A DNA stretch of 42,932 nt, from positions 1 through 42,932 of the forward strand of contig CAVWRA010000002.1 in NCBI GenBank assembly GCA_963757265.1, written 5' to 3'. Position 1 is the first letter of the stretch. Each line of letters starts with the position of its first letter. Made by a program: the position numbers and the translations under genes. Positions 17,422 through 25,489 of this stretch are shown here, in pieces. Origin of the DNA: CAIVVT01 sp963757265 (GTDB lineage: Bacteria > Acidobacteriota > Terriglobia > Bryobacterales > Bryobacteraceae). The notes beneath the pieces are model-generated. The model did no database searches. It was not told the DNA's origin and worked only from the letters and a program-made list of their open reading frames with translations.

Positions 17422-18185
17422 CGGGATCCGAGATCCATATTTGCGTCCGGAAGACCGTGGAATGGACGGACGAGGCCGCCTTTCGCGCTCAGCTCCGAGC
17501 TGTGTTCGCCCCCAGCGTCGATCTTTGGGACTCGACCTTCAACATCCCTTACCACCTCTTCCGGCATCGCCTTCGCGAGATCGCGCGCGCCAATCTGAAG
17601 GCGGTGCGCGGCGCCATGCTGGCTCGCTGGGAGGATGTACCGGACGGCGCGCTGGTGCTGCCCGTTGACGACGACGACTGGTTCGCCCCCGCAGCGGCGG
17701 AAGTAATCCAGGCCAGGCGCCGCCCCGACTGCAGCCTGTACCATTGGGATGCTATCTTCCTGGAAGTGCCGATGGACCTCGGGCACCTGCTCTACATCTG
17801 GAAGCGGCGGATTCTGCACTCCCCGCCCAAGTGGATCTGCTGCACCAACAACTACGCCCTCCTCAAGTCACCCGCAGCCGAACCGCTTTTCCATTCGCAC
17901 GTGCAGGCCAGCCGCTGGGTGCACGAGAATCGTAAGCGGGTCGGCGTGATCCCGGGCCAGTGGAGCCTGATGAACCGCACATTGGCTTCGCAGACATCGT
18001 TGGGAATCCTGCGGCCCGCATGGCGGGGCGGAGTCTCCCGCTCCGAACTTCTTCGCAAGTACGCCCGCTATCGCAACCTGTACGGCCGCCCGCCCGCCGC
18101 AGGCTTGGAATGGTGCCTTCCGTACCTGGCGATGATGCAGGCGCTGATGGATGACCTGCTGCCGTCAGGATCCGCCGGCGTATGA
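17418..18185 (+). CDS. Putative GT-A type glycosyltransferase-like protein
   Basis: The ATG at 17418 overlaps the upstream stop by 4 nt. The 255-residue product has GALVLPVDDDDWFAP at about residue 78, the acidic cluster that binds metal and nucleotide sugar in many GT-A enzymes, followed by a cysteine-bearing WICCTNNYALL segment of the kind seen near the acceptor site of putative rhamnosyl- or glycosyltransferases. The overall size is small but sufficient for a GT-A domain. With the GT1 gene before it and a kinase after it, it probably decorates the same product. The family match is by motif only, so a different nucleotide-sugar-dependent role is possible. Confidence 0.55.
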   Translation: MTGSEIHICVRKTVEWTDEAAFRAQLRAVFAPSVDLWDSTFNIPYHLFRHRLREIARANLKAVRGAMLARWEDVPDGALVLPVDDDDWFAPAAAEVIQARRRPDCSLYHWDAIFLEVPMDLGHLLYIWKRRILHSPPKWICCTNNYALLKSPAAEPLFHSHVQASRWVHENRKRVGVIPGQWSLMNRTLASQTSLGILRPAWRGGVSRSELLRKYARYRNLYGRPPAAGLEWCLPYLAMMQALMDDLLPSGSAGV

Positions 18186-19183
18186 TCGTCAACCTCTACT
18201 TCGGGTCTTGCCGGGTGACGGTGGACGCCGCCAGCGGCCTGATCGCGAAACTGCAGCGCGACTTCTCCTGGTTCAGCACGCCACGCGTGCCTTCCCAGAG
18301 GCGGGTCGAAGTGACCGCCGTGCTGCAGCCGCCTGACTGGAGCGCGGTCCGGGGATGGTACTTCTTCACCCACTTCAACGGGCGCGTGTACGGCTGGGGC
18401 GACCGCCGCTGGGTGCGCTACCGCGACAGCCTCGTAGCCTACGACGCCGCGGCCCATCAAGGGCGCGTCGCGTCGCTCGATGACGAGCGGCTGCACCTTT
18501 ACACCTACTACCTGATCATCGCCATTGTGGGCCTGGAGCTGGATGCTTTGGGGTTCCATCGCTTCCATGCCCTGGGTGTCGCGGTAGAAGGCCGCACCGC
18601 ACTCTTCTCCATGCCGATTACCGGCGGCAAGACGACGCTCGGTCTGGCGCTGATGCAGGATCCCGCGGTCCAGCTCTATTCGGAGGACACGCCGCTGATC
18701 GACCGGCGCGGGCTTGTGCATCCCTTCGCCGTGCGGCTGAGCCTGCGCGAGGGCAACGCGGCCGCTATACCCGTTCGATTCCTGCGCCAGAAGAACGACC
18801 CCGTCTCAGGCCGCAAGATCCTGGTGGACCTGGAGTATCTCGGCCTCGACCGCATCGCTGCGGCGCCGGGAGCCAACGCCCTGGTCTTCTGGAGCGTCAA
18901 GTCGCGCCAGCCGCGCCCTTCGGTGCGCGCCCTTCCTGCCTGGCGAAGCCTGGCTCTGCTGCTCTACCAGATCGTGGTCGGCAAGGATTGTCCTCAGCGC
19001 GCCGAGGTGATTCTGCGCCTCTCGCCGGGCGGAATTCGCATGATTGCCGCCGTGCTGCATTCTCGCGCCCTGGCGGCGTGGGCGCTGTGGAGGAGCAGCC
19101 GGTCGTACCGTTTCTACATGTCGCCCGACATCGCAGCCAACGCCGAGATCATCACGCAATTCATCCGCGCACATGGCGCTTGA
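18182..19183 (+). CDS. HPr kinase-like P-loop kinase (HprK-related)
   Basis: This 333-residue protein starts at an ATG overlapping the previous stop (ATGA). At about residues 140-155 it has a P-loop, FSMPITGGKTTLGLAL, followed by YSEDTPLIDRRG, which fits the second acidic motif of HPr kinase/phosphorylase C-terminal domains. The N-terminal half (YFFTHFNGRVYGWGDRRW) is not the HprK N-domain. Stand-alone HprK-related kinases are known beside PqqD-like proteins, nucleotidyltransferases and glycosyltransferases in peptide-modifying and exopolysaccharide clusters. By analogy it may phosphorylate a peptide or glycan intermediate. That is inference; the kinase fold is the well-supported part. Confidence 0.68.
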   Translation: MIVNLYFGSCRVTVDAASGLIAKLQRDFSWFSTPRVPSQRRVEVTAVLQPPDWSAVRGWYFFTHFNGRVYGWGDRRWVRYRDSLVAYDAAAHQGRVASLDDERLHLYTYYLIIAIVGLELDALGFHRFHALGVAVEGRTALFSMPITGGKTTLGLALMQDPAVQLYSEDTPLIDRRGLVHPFAVRLSLREGNAAAIPVRFLRQKNDPVSGRKILVDLEYLGLDRIAAAPGANALVFWSVKSRQPRPSVRALPAWRSLALLLYQIVVGKDCPQRAEVILRLSPGGIRMIAAVLHSRALAAWALWRSSRSYRFYMSPDIAANAEIITQFIRAHGA

Positions 19184-19320
19184 GCTGCAGAAGCGCCGGC
19201 GTGCGCCCGCCTCGTCAATGGGCCGGAATCGCGCGACCCTCTCGGTACACCATGCGGCTCCAGGATGGACCGCATGATTGTGTCAACGAGACAGCCGGAC
19301 GTTTTCGCCCTCTCTAGCCT
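19173..19320 (+). other. Short reading frames directly after the kinase gene, possibly an eroded PqqD-like gene
   Basis: An ATG at 19173 inside the end of the kinase gene opens a 34-codon frame to 19277. A second short frame (ATG 19252, stop 19317) contains NETAGRFRPL, which loosely resembles the strand-turn motif of PqqD-like proteins (a hydrophobic run, then ETGRF.xLN). Neither is a complete domain. PqqD-like genes commonly neighbour HprK-related kinases, so a decayed remnant is possible but unproven. Confidence 0.2.
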
Positions 19321-19414
19321 CTTGGATCACTACTTGTTGGGACGTGGAACTTGCCGGCGTGCTGCGCCCCTCAAGACCGGCGTTGCGGATCTGCCACTTT
19401 CATGCTCTTCCTAT

Positions 19415-20137
19415 TCACGGCACCGGCACCAACAGCGTCTTGCCGATCACAGTGGTCAAGCCGTCCAACATGTCCATGAAGCTCGAAGTAAGCGACGGAA
19501 TCGTGCGCAGTTGCCAAAGATGTTCGGCACTTTGCCATGCCGACTCCCGTGCCGCGCTCACACTCCAGGCGGCAATTGTATCTTCTAGCTGGGAGATCGG
19601 GGGCAGCGCCCCGCCGGGGAGGCGGACATTCAGCGTGAGCTTGGCGGATTCGATGAGGCCGTCAAGCGTGGGATTGAGCGCGGTGTAGTCGCTATAGTGC
19701 GCCCCACCAGGATCTGGAGTCGTGCCGGTAGCCTGGCAAGTAGCGACGATGGCCTCGGACAGATCGCGATTGATATGGGCGTTAATGCCCGCCAGCGCGA
19801 ACTGGATCCGCGCGATAGCGTCGTGGTCGCGGCTATCGAACAAAACTTGCCAGCAACTGGGTGTTGCCTCACCGGTGAGTGAGGATTGTAGGGCGGAAAA
19901 GTAGAGACGTGCGAATTGTACGTCGAGTTGGGCCAGCCATGCGGGATCGTCGAATTCGCCCGCGGCGACGCGCGCTTCGACGGCCTGTGTCACCTGCAGA
20001 TATAGCCAGTTGAACCATTTAAGGCCATCCGCGTCAACGCAAGTGGCGCCGACGGTCTGGAGAATTTGGAGAACGTCCGGGATAGATTGCGGCGCGGCCT
20101 GGACAGCAGTGAGCAGCGCAGCGTCGTAAGGAAACAT
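19415..20137 (-). CDS. DUF5995 family protein
   Basis: The 240-residue product matches the DUF5995 pattern: WFNWLYLQVTQAVEARVAAG, FDDPAWLAQLDVQFARLYF, a middle W-VLFDSRD, and LAGINAHINRDLSEAIVATC near residue 150. The conserved ..NAHIN.DL.. segment is the family hallmark. The domain is all-helical, cytoplasmic and of unknown function, common in Actinobacteria and some Acidobacteria. I chose the ATG at 20137, which has GGAG just upstream; the frame extends to a TTG at 20185 without a ribosome site. It is convergent with the kinase cassette and stands alone. Confidence 0.8.
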   Translation of the reverse strand: MFPYDAALLTAVQAAPQSIPDVLQILQTVGATCVDADGLKWFNWLYLQVTQAVEARVAAGEFDDPAWLAQLDVQFARLYFSALQSSLTGEATPSCWQVLFDSRDHDAIARIQFALAGINAHINRDLSEAIVATCQATGTTPDPGGAHYSDYTALNPTLDGLIESAKLTLNVRLPGGALPPISQLEDTIAAWSVSAARESAWQSAEHLWQLRTIPSLTSSFMDMLDGLTTVIGKTLLVPVP

Positions 20138-20185
20138 GCTCCAGTTTAGTCCAAGAAGTGTCAACGCGGAGCGACCCAACGTCAA

Positions 20186-20815
20186 TTACGGAGGTTCACG
20201 CCCGCCTGGTTGCCACTAATCTGTTCTTCGCACTGAGCTTTAAGGGTCAATATCGGTAGGTACTTTACAGGGCTTTCCTGCCGCCACGCCGGCGTCTCCG
20301 ACCCGCCGCTGACCACTTCTGATCCAAGTCGCACCACTTGATGCCGCCTGGCGCGATCTGGCCTCCGCCCTGTTCCGCATCGCTCCGATTTCCCATACGT
20401 TGTCCGGGGACCCGGAGGAACCGGGTACGTGGACAGCCCGACCCGCCCCAACGCCAACCAATGTCCAGTGTGACCGGATGAGCGGAAGCAACCAGAAGGC
20501 TTTCAAATACCTGAAAATCCGTACGATTTCGGCAGCGGCGCTCAACCCCGCTGTTGCCGGAATCGCCGCGATGTCCTCGGTTAAGGCTGGGTTGGACGTC
20601 TTTGTCGTGGTGTTCGGCTTCGTCAGGAGGAACCTGTCCGAAGCGCAGCGCAGGAAGGATGCCGCAAGCGGAGTAAGGGGCGCGGGAAAGGGGCGGCAGC
20701 CCTTGTCCCCGCCTCAGCCCACAGTGGCCCTGGAGCGCGAACAGCACTCCGGACTCATGACTGACTTCCGAATGCCCGACGGCCCGGAAGTATTATAGGT
20801 CGAGGGGCAGGGACT
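20186..20815 (+). other. Gap of about 630 bases, no gene supported
   Basis: No frame is convincing. A small hairpin (ACCCGG at 20410-20415, CCGGGT at 20421-20426) is the only local structure I see. The region lies between the divergently read DUF5995 and DinB-like genes, so promoters for both must be here, but no consensus elements stand out. Confidence 0.4.
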
Positions 20816-21376
20816 GTGAACGCGCGTCGAAACAAGGATCACACTCAACTCAGCCGAGCCGCAGTCCGGATCTTTGCCGCCAATGATCGCATGAACCAGG
20901 TTCTTATAGAACATCTTGACCCTGCCGCCTGGACAGCCAAACCGCCCGGCGGAGCCCGCACCATTGCGGCCATCTTCACGCACATGCACAATGTCCGCTC
21001 CAAGTGGGTCAGGCTTACAGCTCCGCACCTGGAGGTTCCACCACAGCTCAACCGTGCGCACTGCACGCCGCAGCAGGCCCGCGCGGGATTGGCCGAGAGC
21101 GCCGCTCGCTGCGCGGAGATGCTCGCTGAAGCGCTCGGCGGTCGTGGGGGCCGCATCGAGAAGTTTCGTCGAGACGGCTGGGCGCGGCCTTGGCCGGTTG
21201 GCCTGGAAATGCTGTGCTACATGCTTGCTCACGAAGCCCACCATCGCGGGCAGGTGTGCATGCTCGCGCAGCAGCTCGGATTCCCGTTGCCGAACGAAGT
21301 GGCGGGCGGGATCTGGAATTGGGAGAAGCTGTGGAAAGAGTGCGGGGCGCCTGGCGGCCCCGGCTACGATGCTTAA
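20816..21376 (+). CDS. DinB-like (YfiT/bacillithiol transferase fold) protein
   Basis: A 186-residue four-helix-bundle protein starting at GTG. Metal-ligand positions of the DinB superfamily are visible: a His in IAAIFTHMHNVRSKW at about residue 60, and HEAHHRGQVCMLAQQLGFPL at about residue 140 with the HxxxH pair. LEMLCYMLAHEAHH is typical. Members are metal-dependent and include thiol-S-transferases and stress-induced proteins; many are uncharacterised. Neighbours give no pathway hint. Start choice is by frame; the upstream GAGGGGCAGG may serve as ribosome site. Confidence 0.85.
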   Translation: MNARRNKDHTQLSRAAVRIFAANDRMNQVLIEHLDPAAWTAKPPGGARTIAAIFTHMHNVRSKWVRLTAPHLEVPPQLNRAHCTPQQARAGLAESAARCAEMLAEALGGRGGRIEKFRRDGWARPWPVGLEMLCYMLAHEAHHRGQVCMLAQQLGFPLPNEVAGGIWNWEKLWKECGAPGGPGYDA

Positions 21377-21699
21377 GAAATCGCTCAAGGGCGCAGGCCG
21401 CCCGGGGAAAGGCTGCGCTGGTGGAGACATCGAGCCCCAGCCGTTGGGGTGGTGTAGAGGTTGCGGGCGGCGACAGCGGTCAGAAGCGGGCGCCCGAATC
21501 CCGCGGGTGGGAGGGCGCTGCCGAAACGTGGTCCGAGCCGTCACCACACATCGCTTCGGATTGTGGTCGGTTGACGGTGCATCCGGTAATTCGCCAGGTG
21601 TCGGTAAACGGCGTTGTCGGGAAAGCGACGCAGGCGGAACGGCGACGATCACCGGGCGGTTGCTGAGCGTGGGGCGCAAGACGCGCTACGATCCGAGTG
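21377..21699 (+). other. Gap of about 320 bases, no gene supported
   Basis: This GC-rich stretch precedes the NtrC-type regulator. Several overlapping frames run through it without recognisable motifs. It should contain the promoter of the three-gene signalling unit, but I could not identify a convincing sigma-70 or sigma-54 element. Confidence 0.35.
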
Positions 21700-23136
21700 A
21701 TGAGCGGTAATCCTCCACCCCCTGCCGATGCTGGCGCGCCCGACCCGGGCCGGAGCGCCGCGCCCACGCCCGGCCGCGTGCTGGTCGTAGACGACGAGCT
21801 GAATCAGCGCACGGCGCTGGCGCGCATGCTGGCCCTGTGGGGCTATGTCACGGAGATGGCGGAGAACGGGCGCGAAGCGCTGGAGAAACTGGCCGCGTCC
21901 GGCGCGGACGCGATCATCACCGACCTGAACATGCCGGGGATGAGCGGGATGGAAATGCTCGAGGAGTTGCAGCGGACGGGCGGCGCGCCACCGGCGATCG
22001 TGCTGACGGCGTTCGGCAGCGTTGAGAAGGCCGTTGAGACGGTGCGCGACCTGGGCGCGTTCTGGTACCTCGAAAAGCCGATCCGGCCGAAGGAACTGCG
22101 GGCGATTCTGGAACGGGCGATCGAGCAACGCCGCCTGGCCGAGCGCGGCGAGCGGCTGGAGCGCGAGCTTTCGAGCCGGGGCGTGTTGGGCGGCATGGTG
22201 GCCCAGTCGCAGGCCATGCGTGCCATCTTCGCGCTACTGCAGCAGGCCGCGCCGACTCGCGCGACCATCCTCATTACCGGCGAGACCGGCAGCGGCAAGG
22301 AGGTCGCCGCGCGCGCGATTCATGAGCTCAGCCCGCGTCGCAGCAAGCCCTTTCTGGCCATCAACTGCGCGGCCCTGCCGGAAACGCTCATCGAGAGCGA
22401 ACTGTTCGGGCACGAAAAGGGCGCGTTCACGGGAGCGGCTGAGCGCCGCGCCGGATGTTTCGAACTGGCCAGCGGCGGGACGCTGCTGCTCGACGAAATC
22501 GGCGAGATGCCCCCGGCGACGCAGGGCCAGCTGCTGCGGGTGCTCGAAGATCGCAAGGTGCGGCGGCTGGGCTCGGGCAAGGAGATCGACGTGGATGTGC
22601 GCATCATCGCATCGACCAACCGGGACCTGCAGAGCGCGATCCAGAAGGGCGCGTTCCGCGAGGACCTGTACTTCCGCCTGAATGTCTTCGAAGTGCATCT
22701 GCCGCCGCTGCGCGAGCGCAGGGAGGACATCCCGGCGATCGCCGAGGCGCTCATCCGCGAGCTGAACCGGCGCCACGAATGCCGCGTGACGGAGATCGGC
22801 GCCGAGGTGCTGGAACTGTTCCAGCGGCACAACTGGCCGGGCAACGCGCGGGAGCTGCGCAACGTGCTGGAGCGGGCCGTGATTCTGTGCGGCGAAGGGA
22901 CCATCACGGCGCGCCATCTGGGCTCCGGGTTCGCCGGATTGCCCCAGGAGCCGCGTGCGGAGGGGGGTGACACGCTGCTGCTGCGGGCGGGCGTCACCGT
23001 GGAGGAGGCGGAGCGGCAACTGATTCTCCTGACGCTGCATCAGACAGGTAATAACCGCACGCGGGCGGCCGAAATTCTGGGACTGAGCGTGAAGACGCTG
23101 TTCAACAAGCTGCGACAATACGGCGAGAGCGCATGA
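21700..23136 (+). CDS. Sigma-54-dependent response regulator (NtrC family)
   Basis: The 478-residue protein has three classical parts. The receiver domain (about 25-145) has VLVVDDE, the phospho-acceptor Asp in IITDLNMPGMSG, the T in VLTAFGS and the K in YLEKPI. The AAA+ domain (about 165-395) has the Walker A GETGSGKE, ESELFGHEKGAFTGA with the sigma-54-contacting GAFTGA loop intact, GGTLLLDEIGEM (Walker B) and STNRDL. A Fis-type helix-turn-helix (NNRTRAAEILGLSVKTLFNK) ends the protein. Phosphorylated, it should activate sigma-54 promoters. The histidine kinase gene overlaps its stop by 4 nt and is the expected partner. A GTG at 21697 is an equally possible start. Confidence 0.95.
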   Translation: MSGNPPPPADAGAPDPGRSAAPTPGRVLVVDDELNQRTALARMLALWGYVTEMAENGREALEKLAASGADAIITDLNMPGMSGMEMLEELQRTGGAPPAIVLTAFGSVEKAVETVRDLGAFWYLEKPIRPKELRAILERAIEQRRLAERGERLERELSSRGVLGGMVAQSQAMRAIFALLQQAAPTRATILITGETGSGKEVAARAIHELSPRRSKPFLAINCAALPETLIESELFGHEKGAFTGAAERRAGCFELASGGTLLLDEIGEMPPATQGQLLRVLEDRKVRRLGSGKEIDVDVRIIASTNRDLQSAIQKGAFREDLYFRLNVFEVHLPPLRERREDIPAIAEALIRELNRRHECRVTEIGAEVLELFQRHNWPGNARELRNVLERAVILCGEGTITARHLGSGFAGLPQEPRAEGGDTLLLRAGVTVEEAERQLILLTLHQTGNNRTRAAEILGLSVKTLFNKLRQYGESA

Positions 23137-24659
23137 CACTTCGGGCGCGGCTGCTCGGGCTTTCGCTGGCGACGGTGGCGATCGTGGTGATCGCGCTGAT
23201 GGCGCTGCATCTGAACAGCCTGATCGTGGTGTGGCTGGACCAGGCAATCGAGCGCAGCGATTCGGCCGGACGCGAAATGCAGAGCTTCCTGATGAAACGC
23301 ATCGAGGAGCGCATGGCGGCCCGGCAGCCGGCCCCAGCCACGCTTGCCGAGACCAAGCAGCTCTGGAACGACATCATCCGCGACGACGCCGAGCTGGCGC
23401 TGGTGATCCAGCAGACCATGGTGCAATCGCGTTCCATCGTCGAAATCGAGGTGTCGGGCGAAAGCGGTCTGATCCTGGCCTCGTCGAATCCGGCGCGGGT
23501 TTCCACGCCGCTGGTCGCCAAACAGGATTTGCGGGCGCTGCGCCGCGCCGCGCCGCTGGACCGTCTGGTCTCCATCCTGGGCTCACGCACGGATTACGAA
23601 ACGCGCGTCAAGCTGGGCATCGCCGGGCAGGAAAACCCCGTGTTTCAGATTCAGGTGCTGGTCTCGCCGATCCTGTTGCGGGCGGCGATCGTGCCGGAGC
23701 TGGAGAACGCCGGGGTCGTGGCACTGCTGGCGCTGATGGCGGCGGCGGCGCTGGCCTACACGGCGGCGCGCGTCGCGCTGCGCCCGCTGGCTCGGATCGA
23801 GCATGTGCTGGACCGCATGATCAGCGGCGAGGCGGCCGAATTGCCGCCGCTCGAGGACCGCGAACTGGCGGCCGTCGAGTCCAAGCTGAGCCTGGTCGGC
23901 GCGCAGGTGACAGGCGCGCGCCGCGATGCCAGCCAGATGCGCAGCGCCATGAGCAGCATCGCGCGCGGCGTCGCGCACGAGTTCAAGAACCCCCTGAATG
24001 CCATCGCGCTGCGGCTGGAGCTGTTGCGCGAGCGCCTGGCGGAACAGGCTCCCGAGACCGCAAGCGACATCGATATTCTGACCCAGGAGGTTTCGCGGCT
24101 GGATCGGGTGGTGAAAACGTTTCTCGACCTCAGCCGGCCGGTGACGCTGGAACGCACTTCGCTCGATGCCGGCGCGCTGGCTGGCAACGTGGTGCAGTTG
24201 ATTCAGCCCGAGGCGCAGCAACGCGGGATCGCGGCGGATGTCGTTCCCAGCCGGGAGCCCGTCCTCGTGTGGGCCGACGAGGGGCTGCTGCGGCAGGCGC
24301 TGTTGAACGTCGTGAAGAACGCATTGGAAGCGATGACCAGCGGCGGCCGGTTGCGGGTCACGGTGGCGCGCCGCGGCGCGGAAGGCGAGATCGCGGTGTC
24401 CGACACCGGGCCGGGCATTCCGGCTGAGATCCGCGAACGAATTTTCGATCCGTATTTCACGACCAAGGAGCACGGCAGCGGCATCGGGCTGGCGCTGACG
24501 ATGCGGGCGTTGCAGTTGCACGGCGGGGCCGTGGATGTCGAGTCCGGGCCCGGCCGGGGCAGCACATTCCGCCTGCGCCTTCCGGCGGAGCCCAGTGCGG
24601 CATTGGCCGCGCAGGGCGCAGCTCCGCGGCGCGCGGCAGCGGTGGAGTCGCAGGTATGA
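23133..24659 (+). CDS. Membrane sensor histidine kinase, partner of the NtrC-type regulator
   Basis: The ATG at 23133 overlaps the regulator's stop (ATGA). The 508-residue protein has an N-terminal helix (SLATVAIVVIALMAL), a periplasmic sensor region of about 150 residues, and a second membrane segment (VVALLALMAAAALAYTAARV) followed by a HAMP-like linker. The dimerisation domain has the phospho-acceptor His in ARGVAHEFKNPLNAI. The ATPase domain has the N-box NVVKNALEAM, DTGPGIP (G1), FDPYFTTKEHGSGIGLAL (F and G2). The periplasmic part has no recognised ligand fold. The signal is unknown, but the next gene, a lipoprotein, may be linked to sensing or output. Confidence 0.93.
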   Translation: MTLRARLLGLSLATVAIVVIALMALHLNSLIVVWLDQAIERSDSAGREMQSFLMKRIEERMAARQPAPATLAETKQLWNDIIRDDAELALVIQQTMVQSRSIVEIEVSGESGLILASSNPARVSTPLVAKQDLRALRRAAPLDRLVSILGSRTDYETRVKLGIAGQENPVFQIQVLVSPILLRAAIVPELENAGVVALLALMAAAALAYTAARVALRPLARIEHVLDRMISGEAAELPPLEDRELAAVESKLSLVGAQVTGARRDASQMRSAMSSIARGVAHEFKNPLNAIALRLELLRERLAEQAPETASDIDILTQEVSRLDRVVKTFLDLSRPVTLERTSLDAGALAGNVVQLIQPEAQQRGIAADVVPSREPVLVWADEGLLRQALLNVVKNALEAMTSGGRLRVTVARRGAEGEIAVSDTGPGIPAEIRERIFDPYFTTKEHGSGIGLALTMRALQLHGGAVDVESGPGRGSTFRLRLPAEPSAALAAQGAAPRRAAAVESQV

Positions 24660-25219
24660 AGCGCGGCAGCATGGCAGTGGTGGTGCTGCTGGCATTGGCC
24701 GGCGGCGGCTGCTGGTTCAGGAAAAACAAGCGGCCGCTGCCCGTGCCTCCGCCCCCGGCGCCGCAGGCGCAGCCCGCGTCGCCGTCCGCGCCGGCGCCCG
24801 TGCCGCAGAAGCTGCCCGCGCAGCCGCCCGCTCCGGAGCCCGCGCCGCTCGAACAGCCGGTGGCCAAGCCGGTGCGAAAAAAGCCCGCCCCAAAGCCGCC
24901 TCAGCCGGAGCCCGAAACCGCGCCTCCGGCCTCCGCGGCGCCCGCTCCGGAACCCACTCCGCAGTTGGGCGTACTGATAACGCCCGAGCAGCGCAAACGA
25001 TACGAAGAGGATTATGCGACCAGCCTGGCGCGCGCGCAGCACGGACTGGTGCTGGCGGCGGAGTACAAGCTCACGCCGGCGCAGAGCGAAACCGCGGACC
25101 GCATCCGGTCGTTCATGAAACTGGCGGAGAACGTGCACGACCGCGATCCGGCGACGGCGGCGCAGTTGGCCCAGCGGGCGCGCCTGCTGGCGGAGGATCT
25201 GCTGAAGACGCTGCACTGA
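24656..25219 (+). CDS. Proline-rich lipoprotein coupled to the two-component system
   Basis: The ATG overlaps the kinase stop by 4 nt. The 187-residue product starts with a lipoprotein signal (MAVVVLLALAGGGCW, Cys at about residue 19). A proline/alanine/lysine-rich stretch of about 80 residues (VPPPPAPQAQPAS, VRKKPAPKPPQPEPE) follows, which can span the periplasm as an extended linker. A helical C-terminal domain (ITPEQRKRYEEDYATSLARA to the end) comes last. It has no enzymatic motif. Translational coupling to the sensor kinase suggests an envelope-stress or wall-related sensory role; this is inference. A terminator follows 27 nt after the stop. Confidence 0.75.
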   Translation: MKRGSMAVVVLLALAGGGCWFRKNKRPLPVPPPPAPQAQPASPSAPAPVPQKLPAQPPAPEPAPLEQPVAKPVRKKPAPKPPQPEPETAPPASAAPAPEPTPQLGVLITPEQRKRYEEDYATSLARAQHGLVLAAEYKLTPAQSETADRIRSFMKLAENVHDRDPATAAQLAQRARLLAEDLLKTLH

Positions 25220-25246
25220 GACTAGCTGCGCTCACCCCACAAACAC

Positions 25247-25272
25247 AAAGACCGCCGGCACCGGCGGTCTTT
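25247..25272. terminator. Bidirectional terminator between convergent genes
   Basis: A perfect 12-bp inverted repeat (AAAGACCGCCGG and CCGGCGGTCTTT, 2-base loop) has A/T-rich ends on both sides. It lies between the lipoprotein gene on the plus strand and the coiled-coil gene on the minus strand and can stop transcription from both. Confidence 0.85.
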
Positions 25273-25489
25273 CGTTTGGGGCGAGGAGGGCGCGCCGGCT
25301 GACGAGCTGACGCTCGCCTCCGAATACGGCCGGCGGCCCCTCCCTCGCGTCACGGCGGTTTAGTCGGGCCGCAGCTCCGACCCCCCGTTTGGAAACCCGC
25401 CGTGAGAGCGTACGCCACGCGTGGATCGGCGCCTGGCGATACGAGCTGCAATTCGAATCAATCCGGCATCCGGCCCGCCGCACGGCGCC

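Noticed and set aside
22234..23247. 337-codon minus-strand frame opposite the NtrC-type regulator
   Set aside because: Shadow frame without motifs; the regulator's domains account for the sequence.
23583..24695. 370-codon minus-strand frame opposite the histidine kinase
   Set aside because: The kinase motifs are unmistakable on the plus strand; the other frame is low-complexity Arg/Gln/Ala-rich.
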